Shown: positions 1 through 5,520 of the stretch, one piece after another
Position numbering within the stretch: position 1 is the first letter of the stretch
Layout: each line of letters begins with the position of its first letter
Assembly (NCBI GenBank): GCA_023435505.1
Contig: JAEYRR010000181.1
Span: 1 to 5,520 of the forward strand
From: Bacillota bacterium
GTDB taxonomy: Bacteria; Bacillota; Clostridia; Lachnospirales; Lachnospiraceae
Direction of reading: 5' to 3'
Length of the DNA stretch: 5,520 nucleotides
Program-made: the position numbers and the translations under genes
The notes under the pieces: generated by a model
The model's input: the letters and a program-made list of their open reading frames with translations, nothing else
Databases searched by the model: none
Told to the model about the DNA's origin: nothing

Positions 1-1
1 T

Positions 2-609
2 GCTGTTACGGTTACTGATGTTGATGCAGGGGATGTAACAGTTACTGATAATGGCGATGGAACTTACTCCTTCACAATGCCTGCTAAGGCTGTAACTCTT
101 GCTGTAACATATACAGATAGTGCATATGCAATTACGAACGATGCTATAAATGCTGCTACAATTGAAGTTAATAGTGTTGCCGCTTCAGCTGCTAAAGCTG
201 GTGATACTGTAGTTATAACTCCAAAGGCTGTAACTGATAAATATGTATCTGCTGTTACGGTTACTGATGTTGATGCAGGGAATGTAACAGTTACTGATAA
301 TGGCGATGGAACTTACTCCTTCACAATGCCTTCTAAGGCTGTAACTCTTGCTGTAACATATGCAGATAGCACATATGCAATAACAAACGATGCAACAAAT
401 GCTGCTACAATTAAAGTTGATAGTGTTGCCGCAACTGCTGCTAAAGCTGGTGATACTGTAGTTATAACTCCAAAGGCTGTAACTGGTAAATATGTATCTG
501 CTGTTGCAGTAACTGCTGCTAATGGTGATATAACAGTTACAAACAATGGCGATGGAACTTACTCCTTCACAATGCCTTCTAAGGCTGTAACTCTTGCTGT
601 AACATATGC
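2..609 (+). repeat. Tandem 249-bp coding repeats, 2.4 copies visible
   Basis: Units begin with GCTGTT at 2, 251 and 500, a period of exactly 249 bp or 83 codons. Copies one and two differ at only about nine of 83 residues. Bases 2-31 equal 251-280, 33-82 equal 282-331, and 188-236 equal 437-485. Bases 299-363 are identical to 545-609, offset by 246 because the third copy lacks one codon near its start. The array continues beyond the left edge. Near-identity at the DNA level, including synonymous positions, points to recent duplication or gene conversion, so copy number may vary between strains. Confidence 0.93.
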
Positions 610-919
610 CAACCCTTTAACTGGTGTTGCTCAATGGGGTGGTACTGGTAACAATACTTTATGGTTAGCATTACAGGATAATGGTTCTAATGGCGGAATA
701 GCTACATTAGACAAATTAACAAGTGTTACATTTGTAGATAACAAGAGTGCTACTGTACATACAATGGATTCATCTAAGATAAAATTAATCGATGGTAATT
801 GGGCTGAGTCTAATTGGGATGCTGTGTTAGCCGCAGGTGGACATGAATCTGCTACATCCTGGACATTCACAATGGTATATAATGGAGTGGTTTATATAGC
901 AACTGTAAATCAACCATAA
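2..919 (+). CDS. Repeat-containing surface protein, 3' part (5' end outside window)
   Basis: The reading frame is open from the left edge and ends at TAA 917-919, giving 305 visible residues; the true start lies outside the window. Residues 1-83 and 84-166 are full tandem repeats and residues 167-202 are a partial third. Each carries AKAGDTVVITPKAV, then KYVSAV, NGDGTYSFTMP and KAVTLAVTYA. This pattern resembles the bacterial extracellular beta-repeat families (InlB B-repeat-like, Flg_new_2-like) used as stalks in surface proteins. Residues 203-305 form a different C-terminal domain, rich in Gly, Asn, Trp and Thr, starting near TGVAQWGGTGNNTLWLAL, which I do not recognise. No cysteine, LPXTG signal, SLH repeat or membrane helix is visible, so any wall anchor or signal peptide would have to be N-terminal. 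A role in adhesion or as a structural surface protein is inference. It is convergent with the operon to its right and is followed by a terminator. Confidence 0.85.
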   Translation, partial: AVTVTDVDAGDVTVTDNGDGTYSFTMPAKAVTLAVTYTDSAYAITNDAINAATIEVNSVAASAAKAGDTVVITPKAVTDKYVSAVTVTDVDAGNVTVTDNGDGTYSFTMPSKAVTLAVTYADSTYAITNDATNAATIKVDSVAATAAKAGDTVVITPKAVTGKYVSAVAVTAANGDITVTNNGDGTYSFTMPSKAVTLAVTYANPLTGVAQWGGTGNNTLWLALQDNGSNGGIATLDKLTSVTFVDNKSATVHTMDSSKIKLIDGNWAESNWDAVLAAGGHESATSWTFTMVYNGVVYIATVNQP

Positions 920-948
920 TCCATTATTAAAAGTTTTAGACAAAAGTA

Positions 949-1007
949 GCTCTAATGTCAATAATGGTGCAAGTGCTATGCACCTGCACCATTATTTGAG
1001 ATAGAGC
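949..1007 (+). other. Long imperfect hairpin after the surface-protein gene
   Basis: Bases 960-971 pair with 985-996 as a 12-bp perfect stem (AATAATGGTGC core). Inside it, GTGC 973-976 pairs with GCAC 980-983 around a three-base loop. An outer arm of GCTCTA 949-954 can pair with TAGAGC 1002-1007. No T-run follows the stem, so it is not a typical intrinsic terminator alone. It may protect the mRNA 3' end or work together with the next hairpin. Bases 920-1115 otherwise show no gene. Confidence 0.6.
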
Positions 1008-1013
1008 AAATAT

Positions 1014-1050
1014 AAAGAGCTGAAACTTCAATATGTTTCAGCTCTTTTCT
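1014..1050 (+). terminator. Rho-independent terminator between convergent units
   Basis: A perfect 13-bp stem is formed by 1014-1026 (AAAGAGCTGAAAC) and 1035-1047 (GTTTCAGCTCTTT) with an eight-base loop, followed on the + strand by TTCT. It lies 94 bases after the stop codon of the repeat protein. Read on the - strand, the same stem is followed by TTTATATTT, so it could also stop the operon coming from the right, whose last stop codon is at 1116. Bidirectional use is inference; the hairpin is seen directly. Confidence 0.87.
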
Positions 1051-1115
1051 TATATATAAACAATTCTGAGGGTGTTACTTTTACAAAGCAATCTCTAAAT
1101 ATCCACCATATTTTT

Positions 1116-2312
1116 TCATGTAAGTCTTCTTAGCATTTCTTTATAAATCTTTAACCCATAAGATTCTTTACTGCTATCTTTGAAAATACTTTTTTCATTA
1201 CTATTTACGTTATAGGTTAAAAATACATCCAAATCTCCAGAGCACTTTTCTTCTTCCATGTACTTACCATATCGAGGAATAATTTCATTAATAATCTGCT
1301 GTGTTGTTAGCTTTATCTCAGTGCCACTCATTTTTTTACTATCATAGTCGTATCGTAATAATAAATTACCTCCACATGGATATAAATATAAATAATAACC
1401 CTCATTATGATAATCCCAAAACCAATTCTCTCCGTCAGCTCTCATATCATCTACTGCTTTAAATTCTTTTGGAAAATCATCTTTTTTAATTATCGTAAAT
1501 GTTTTATCAGGAATATTATATATGGCTATATTGTAGCAACCGTCTTTTACCTTACCTGGTAACATTACAATTTTTTCTTCATAGAGAAACATTCTATTTA
1601 CATTAATAGTACACTCCTCTGGAATGCGATCAAAGGACTTAATTACGCTATTCTCTAAATCATAACAATATAAAGTTTTCGTATTGTCAATAAACCATAA
1701 TTCCTGTTCAGAACAAGTTAACGATATAATATAGTTTTCTGTTGGAATACCTAATGAAATCGTATGTAGTCTTAAATCTGCCAGTTCTATTTCTACAATA
1801 CAATTTGTATGCTCAAAATTTAAAAATACATACTTGGAATTACTGTCAAGTAATGACTCCCTAATCTTTCTATCTGATACCTCGTTCCAAATATAATGTT
1901 TGCTTAAACGTTGTGACTCTAGATCAAATTGTATAATAGGATAATTAAAACTTTCTGGAATCATATAAACCATATTCTCACATCTGGCTATATTGGGAAG
2001 GTAATACCCTTTTTCATGAAATCCTTCTATCTCTAAATCATATTTACTAATTTCAGTTGTATCTAGCGAGTATGAATATATACTTCCCTCAGATGTCCAA
2101 GGAAATAAGTATATCGTATCGTTAAAATATATTATTTTAATAAAATATGAAAAATAGTTAATTAATTTTGGATTTATACAAATTAATTTTTCTACTACTA
2201 AATCACTTTTTCTTATTATACATATATCCTGCGTATAGTAATTTAACGTATAAAATTTATCATCTATATCAATAAAATTACTACAACACAAGAAGGTATA
2301 GTCATATCTCAT
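1116..2312 (-). CDS. Putative beta-propeller-like protein of unknown function
   Basis: 398 residues from ATG 2312-2310 to TGA 1118-1116. I do not recognise a named family. The protein shows about seven similar segments, near residues 17-44, 63-91, 111-140, 158-186, 201-228, 244-276 and 303-330. Each has a strand like 'k.Y.l' or 'n.iyl', a variable turn, then 'I..YdL' and a short polar stretch; examples are IYSYSLDTTEISKY, IIQFDLESQRLSKHY and LLRYDYDSKK. This is the look of a seven-bladed beta-propeller. Residues 332-398 are a separate charged, probably helical tail ending in KIYKEMLRRL. No signal peptide or membrane helix is seen, so it is probably cytoplasmic. It is the last gene of the block, directly after the radical SAM gene, so a role in substrate binding or scaffolding for these enzymes is possible but inferred. 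A GTG start at 2321, overlapping the upstream TGA, would add three residues; ATG is preferred because AGGGTGA lies just before it. Confidence 0.8.
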   Translation of the reverse strand: MRYDYTFLCCSNFIDIDDKFYTLNYYTQDICIIRKSDLVVEKLICINPKLINYFSYFIKIIYFNDTIYLFPWTSEGSIYSYSLDTTEISKYDLEIEGFHEKGYYLPNIARCENMVYMIPESFNYPIIQFDLESQRLSKHYIWNEVSDRKIRESLLDSNSKYVFLNFEHTNCIVEIELADLRLHTISLGIPTENYIISLTCSEQELWFIDNTKTLYCYDLENSVIKSFDRIPEECTINVNRMFLYEEKIVMLPGKVKDGCYNIAIYNIPDKTFTIIKKDDFPKEFKAVDDMRADGENWFWDYHNEGYYLYLYPCGGNLLLRYDYDSKKMSGTEIKLTTQQIINEIIPRYGKYMEEEKCSGDLDVFLTYNVNSNEKSIFKDSSKESYGLKIYKEMLRRLT

Positions 2313-2317
2313 AAAAT

Positions 2318-2324
2318 TCACCCT
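2318..2324 (-). promoter_or_regulatory. Ribosome binding site overlapping the upstream stop codon
   Basis: On the - strand AGGGTGA occupies 2324-2318, five bases before ATG 2312, and includes the TGA stop of the radical SAM gene. This arrangement suggests translational coupling between the two genes. A second purine-rich AGAGGA at 2336-2331 could instead serve the GTG start at 2321, so the choice of start is not certain. Confidence 0.5.
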
Positions 2325-3712
2325 ATTATATCCTCTATACTAATGATTTCATTATTCGTTAATTCCCTTATTTCATTTAGAATCTGATTCTTTCCAGAAA
2401 CTGGAGTTACAATGATTATAGCATTATTCTCTTGTACTAACAGCTTTGGGCTTTTTATTACAAAGTTGTACTGTTTTGTATTCACTTTATTTTTATCGTA
2501 TATATTTATGATGTTAACTTGATTCATTATAATTTTAGTAAAAGCCCGTCCAATAACACCATATCCATAGACTACAACTCCACCGGCACCATATTTCGTT
2601 AGATCATTATGAATCCTCTCAATAATTGATTCGGAATTATGTATAAATGTTTCTAACACCTTTATTGTCCGTAATCTTGTCTCGGCATTTGTAAAATCGG
2701 CATACGATCCAGTTTCACTTGCCAATCCGCCACTCCAGTCATCCACTTTTTGATTTTTAAATATCGGGTTATCCATAACAGCAAGATACTCTCTGTTATA
2801 AGGATGATAAGGATTTCTAACATCAGCAAACCATTCGACTTCTCTAGGTAAACCTCCCCATGGTTTATATGGTCTCAATCTAATTAAATCTGGTGTATAC
2901 TCTTCCAAGCATTTCTTCACAAAATCCGGCATAGTTCTAAAATTTCTTTCCTGTACTACAGTGGCTATTTCTAAATAATCAATGATTCCCTTGTCTCTTA
3001 AGGACTTTATAAATTTAAGATTCTGCTCTATTTTGGTGATTGGATACTTGCATCCTGAAAGATACTGATATGCCTGTTCATCCAAGCTCATTACACTTAT
3101 ATAAACTTTTAGATTGTACTGGCCAAATCTCTCAATTTGCTTCCAATGCTTTTCATCAAACAAGGATCCATTACTTTCAATCTCGACAGTTACTTCCTCA
3201 GGTGGAAACTGGGGTTGCCATTCTGAAAGTATCTTTAAAATACTTTTGCTAACAAAAAACTCGCCACATCCATTCGCACTAATATATTTAATATTGGGCA
3301 GTATTTGCCTAATCCGAGACTCAATTAATGCATAATTTTCTTTTAAATCTCTTGTTTGATTCTTTCTCATCTCATTATGTACAGTACAACTTGTACATTG
3401 ATAATTGCAAATTCTCTCATACCCCAAATAAAGCCGCTCTGGATATTCTGGAATTTCGTCTATTTCAATTCGCATTTGCTCTATGATTCCTTCTGCCAAA
3501 TATGGACATGCATCTATATCACAACAAGAATAATCTCCCTCGATAAGCATTTGACGTAATTTATTAGCTTTCTCTCCATGATATATTTCATAAAGATTAT
3601 TATCTTTCAAATTACCAATTACTCCAGTATCATAGAGCCATCCACATAGCCTGACATCTCCATCTATATTGCTTAACTGTAAGAAATTCAAAGCCCTTTC
3701 ACATATCTTCAT
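2318..3712 (-). CDS. Radical SAM enzyme with N-terminal SPASM-like region and C-terminal Rossmann-like domain
   Basis: 464 residues from ATG 3712. The radical SAM cluster motif CNYQCTSC (CX3CX2C) is at C102, C106 and C109. It is followed by GCGE at 148-151, in place of the usual GGE SAM-binding motif, and by IESNGSL near 178-184, as in radical SAM barrels. The first 75 residues look like a SPASM module: cysteines C4, C23, C63, C64 and C69, with DGDVRLCGW, IGNLKDNNLYEIYHG, LRQMLIEGDYSCC and ACPYL. Such modules normally follow the barrel and bind auxiliary Fe-S clusters; here it comes first. Residues 376-464 form a Rossmann-like domain with VVVYGYGVIGRAF (G383, G385, G388), possibly binding a nucleotide or NAD(P). 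The family makes a 5'-deoxyadenosyl radical to modify peptides, sugars or other substrates; which one is unknown. The glycosyltransferase upstream favours a sugar or glycoprotein. A TTG at 3733 is in frame but lacks a ribosome binding site. Confidence 0.9.
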   Translation of the reverse strand: MKICERALNFLQLSNIDGDVRLCGWLYDTGVIGNLKDNNLYEIYHGEKANKLRQMLIEGDYSCCDIDACPYLAEGIIEQMRIEIDEIPEYPERLYLGYERICNYQCTSCTVHNEMRKNQTRDLKENYALIESRIRQILPNIKYISANGCGEFFVSKSILKILSEWQPQFPPEEVTVEIESNGSLFDEKHWKQIERFGQYNLKVYISVMSLDEQAYQYLSGCKYPITKIEQNLKFIKSLRDKGIIDYLEIATVVQERNFRTMPDFVKKCLEEYTPDLIRLRPYKPWGGLPREVEWFADVRNPYHPYNREYLAVMDNPIFKNQKVDDWSGGLASETGSYADFTNAETRLRTIKVLETFIHNSESIIERIHNDLTKYGAGGVVVYGYGVIGRAFTKIIMNQVNIINIYDKNKVNTKQYNFVIKSPKLLVQENNAIIIVTPVSGKNQILNEIRELTNNEIISIEDIIG

Positions 3713-3721
3713 ATCAAAATT

Positions 3722-3727
3722 CTCCTT
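3722..3727 (-). promoter_or_regulatory. Shine-Dalgarno site that fixes the radical SAM gene start
   Basis: AAGGAG on the - strand (3727-3722) lies nine bases before ATG 3712. It falls inside the seven-codon extension that a TTG start at 3733 would give, and no comparable purine run precedes that TTG. This supports the ATG and a 17-base gap after the glycosyltransferase stop codon. Confidence 0.8.
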
Positions 3728-3729
3728 GA

Positions 3730-4998
3730 TCAAATACAGATTCGTATATATCGATTCATAAAGCTTTTCTCAAGAATCTCCTCAACTTCTTTGAAATTTA
3801 TATCATTTAAGCAGACACAGACTGCTGCCATGCTCTCATTCAGTTCTGTTATCTCATAGATTGGTTTATTCAAATATTCAGGCTTCTCTCGATGTCCTGA
3901 GGATACTACAAAACCTTTAAATTCTATATGAAACTTATCTAATTTCTCAGCAAACTTTTTTGCCTTTAATCCTGCTCCAAATACATACAAATCCCATGTA
4001 CTATTCTTAGCCTTCTCAATCAATTCACTTACTTTAGCAGGCATATAGTCCTGACATTTCATTAGATTCTCTTTATAGATGATATCAAGTATATCATCTA
4101 TACTATGAGATGTACTTTCCGATATTGTATCTAATAAACTATCTAGATCCTTAATTCTGCAATTTTGTTTAAGCCACATGTTAAAAGGCTGACATGCAAT
4201 CTGATATATGCGCTTTCTAATATTCTGACCAAAATATTGATGCGTATAATCATCTAGTTTTAATAGAAATAGAATATACTTACATAGATAATTTATATAG
4301 TAATCATAGTCTTTCCTACATTTATAGCTCCAGGATTCACTATGCATATGATTTCTAGTACACCAGACCTGATCGATGTAATAGATATCTCCCATATATG
4401 CACAAAAGAATCTTGTGGGATCATCACCTACTGGTGCATCATATAGAAAGTCTGGAATCTTAGGTATATACTCACTTCTATAAAAAAACGAAGCCGTTGG
4501 AACCCTTCCTTTATAACACATAAAGGCTTCCTCTAATCCAACGATTCCTTCCTTAAGACCAGTTATAGCATTAAACTCTTTACCCGTATCCCAACATAAC
4601 CATTTGGCATTATGAATACACATTGATATATTTGGCTTTTCTTCCATAAGTTCATACTGTTTTTGCAGCTTATATTCATATGTCCAACAATCATCGCCCT
4701 CACACAAGGCAGTATACTTTCCCACTACTAGTGAATGAAGATATTTATGAACTGCCATTGGGTCCTTGCCACATTGATTCTTTTCTTCATAAATGACTGT
4801 TAATCTATCCTTATATTTTTTTTCATATTCCTGTAAAACCTCTATTGTTCCATCAGTAGATTCATCATCATGAATAATAATCTGATATGGGAAGGTTGTT
4901 TTCTGCATTAAAAAGCCATCTAATGTATCCCTAACAAACTTAATATGATTATATGTATAACAAATGATAGAAACCTTTATTTCAGTATCATAATTCAT
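3730..4998 (-). CDS. Family 2 glycosyltransferase with C-terminal Rossmann-like domain
   Basis: 422 residues, ATG 4998 to TGA 3732-3730. Residues 8-220 form a GT-A catalytic domain of family GT2: VSIICYTYNH at 9-18, HDDESTDGT at 43-51 for the nucleotide-sugar, CEGDDCW at 99-105 with the DXD-like metal site, ASFFYRSEY at 169-177, GDDPTRFF at 191-198, and the late IYYIDQVWCTRNHMHSESWSY stretch typical of capsule- and surface-glycan transferases. An inverting sugar transfer from a nucleotide-sugar is expected at the cytoplasmic side; donor and acceptor are unknown. Residues 230-330 are helical and probably a linker. Residues 332-422 form a second domain opening with DLYVFGAGLKAKKFAEKL and continuing with FKGFVVSS and a terminal strand, resembling the Rossmann-like FGAG modules attached to many glycan enzymes. 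No transmembrane helix is evident. The start is supported by AAAGGA nine bases upstream. It follows the FkbM-like gene by 33 nt. Confidence 0.92.
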   Translation of the reverse strand: MNYDTEIKVSIICYTYNHIKFVRDTLDGFLMQKTTFPYQIIIHDDESTDGTIEVLQEYEKKYKDRLTVIYEEKNQCGKDPMAVHKYLHSLVVGKYTALCEGDDCWTYEYKLQKQYELMEEKPNISMCIHNAKWLCWDTGKEFNAITGLKEGIVGLEEAFMCYKGRVPTASFFYRSEYIPKIPDFLYDAPVGDDPTRFFCAYMGDIYYIDQVWCTRNHMHSESWSYKCRKDYDYYINYLCKYILFLLKLDDYTHQYFGQNIRKRIYQIACQPFNMWLKQNCRIKDLDSLLDTISESTSHSIDDILDIIYKENLMKCQDYMPAKVSELIEKAKNSTWDLYVFGAGLKAKKFAEKLDKFHIEFKGFVVSSGHREKPEYLNKPIYEITELNESMAAVCVCLNDINFKEVEEILEKSFMNRYIRICI

Positions 4999-5007
4999 GG
5001 TTATATG

Positions 5008-5013
5008 TCCTTT
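5008..5013 (-). promoter_or_regulatory. Ribosome binding site of the glycosyltransferase gene
   Basis: AAAGGA on the - strand (5013-5008) is nine bases before ATG 4998 in the 33-base gap after the preceding stop codon. No promoter or terminator is visible in that gap, consistent with cotranscription. Confidence 0.7.
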
Positions 5014-5031
5014 TCTACTTTTATTTCTTCC

Positions 5032-5520
5032 CTACTCTTCTACTGTAGCCAAAAGAATAATTGCATCTGTCATTGTAGCTTTATACCTTAAGTACATCTT
5101 ATACTCTGGTACAATACTTTTTAGATATACTGGGATGTCTTTTAACAGATTGTCACCAAACCCTACTGTACAAACGATATTTGGCTTTTCATTTTGTATC
5201 ATATTCCTAGCACCTTCTAACGTCTCCTGCAATCCTTTGGTATAGTTTATTTTCATAACAGTTACTTTTGGCCTATTATTCATCTCCCAAACAGCATCAA
5301 TGGATAATGTCTCAATATCTTTTCCGTTCCCTTCACTTATTAATGAGTGTTGCCTTTCCACTTGCTCTTCCTTTACCTTTGCCATTCCTGAAAAAGACCA
5401 CAGTGCGCAGTTAAAACATTGTATATTTCTAATTTTTCTGGTCTCTACACATCGCTGCAACTCATTATAATTGTACGAATCTATTTCAAATGCCCATATC
5501 CCACTATATCCTTTACTATT
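5032..5520 (-). CDS. FkbM-like methyltransferase, C-terminal part (5' end outside window)
   Basis: The frame runs from the right edge to TAG 5034-5032, giving 162 visible residues; no start is visible in the window, since the open frame continues to the edge. Residues 8-22 (IWAFEIDSYNYNELQ) match the FkbM SAM-binding stretch usually seen as 'aFEPdp.ny..L'. Residues 70-118 follow the family pattern 'tLD......v.fIKmDiEGaE...L.Ga...I...kP', and KSIVPEYKMYLRYKA with ILLATV matches the usual end 'l..y.lylrhy...vLyA'. FkbM proteins O-methylate sugars or polyketides and are common in surface-glycan loci. Oddly, the normally acidic 'KMDIEGAE' reads KINYTKGLQ (residues 90-98), losing the conserved Asp and Glu, so activity is uncertain. 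A diverged but working enzyme or a non-catalytic relative are both possible. It is the first visible gene of the block. Confidence 0.8.
   Translation of the reverse strand, partial: NSKGYSGIWAFEIDSYNYNELQRCVETRKIRNIQCFNCALWSFSGMAKVKEEQVERQHSLISEGNGKDIETLSIDAVWEMNNRPKVTVMKINYTKGLQETLEGARNMIQNEKPNIVCTVGFGDNLLKDIPVYLKSIVPEYKMYLRYKATMTDAIILLATVEE

Noticed and set aside
2..609. CRISPR array or mobile-element repeats
   Set aside because: The 249-bp units are contiguous, in frame and protein-coding, with no spacers, terminal inverted repeats or transposase.
313..870. Open frames on the - strand across the repeat protein (313-546 and 631-870)
   Set aside because: They lie antisense to a clear repeat-domain gene, and their composition mirrors its repetitive codons. 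No ribosome binding site or family resemblance was seen.
860..919. Cell-wall sorting signal at the end of the repeat protein
   Set aside because: The last residues contain no LPXTG-like motif, hydrophobic helix or positive tail.
920..1115. A small gene or riboswitch between the convergent units
   Set aside because: No start codon with a ribosome binding site and a meaningful frame was found, and both structures lie downstream of genes, so a leader riboswitch does not fit.
3040..3559. Three short + strand frames inside the radical SAM gene
   Set aside because: They are antisense to a strongly supported gene with conserved motifs and have no recognisable product.
4997..5245. + strand frame of 82 codons with hydrophobic stretches
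   Set aside because: It overlaps the FkbM-like gene in antisense; the hydrophobic look comes from the complementary AT-rich codons.

Overview
The window looks like part of a low-GC Firmicute chromosome, most plausibly a Lachnospiraceae-type Clostridium relative. This rests on AT-rich coding sequence, purine-rich Shine-Dalgarno sites, a repeat surface protein of a kind common in gut Clostridia, and a GT2/FkbM/radical-SAM gene set of the sort found in their surface-glycan loci. This is inference from composition and family resemblance; no species can be named.

The left part (2-919, + strand) is the 3' end of a long extracellular repeat protein. Two full 83-residue (249 bp) tandem repeats and part of a third resemble the bacterial beta-repeat domains ending in the motif NGDGTYSFTMP. 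They are followed by an unrecognised C-terminal domain of about 100 residues without cysteine, LPXTG signal or obvious membrane anchor. Bases 920-1115 are non-coding and hold two hairpins. The second is a strong intrinsic terminator between convergent transcription units.

The rest (1116-5520, - strand) is a tightly packed block of four genes, transcribed right to left: the 3' end of an FkbM-like methyltransferase with a degenerate motif; a GT2 glycosyltransferase with an added C-terminal Rossmann-like domain; a radical SAM enzyme with a SPASM-like cysteine region before, rather than after, its core and its own C-terminal Rossmann-like domain; and a protein with about seven beta-propeller-like repeats. 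The gaps are 33, 17 and 5 nt, so one mRNA is likely, beginning beyond the right edge.

The likely theme is building or modifying a cell-surface or protein-linked glycan: the glycosyltransferase adds a sugar, and the FkbM-like and radical SAM proteins alter the sugar or the acceptor. The propeller protein may bind substrate or hold partners together. The substrate cannot be read from the sequence. The most unusual points are the reordered radical SAM architecture, the similar Rossmann-like tails on two unrelated enzymes, the eroded FkbM motif and the unrecognised propeller protein at the end of the operon.
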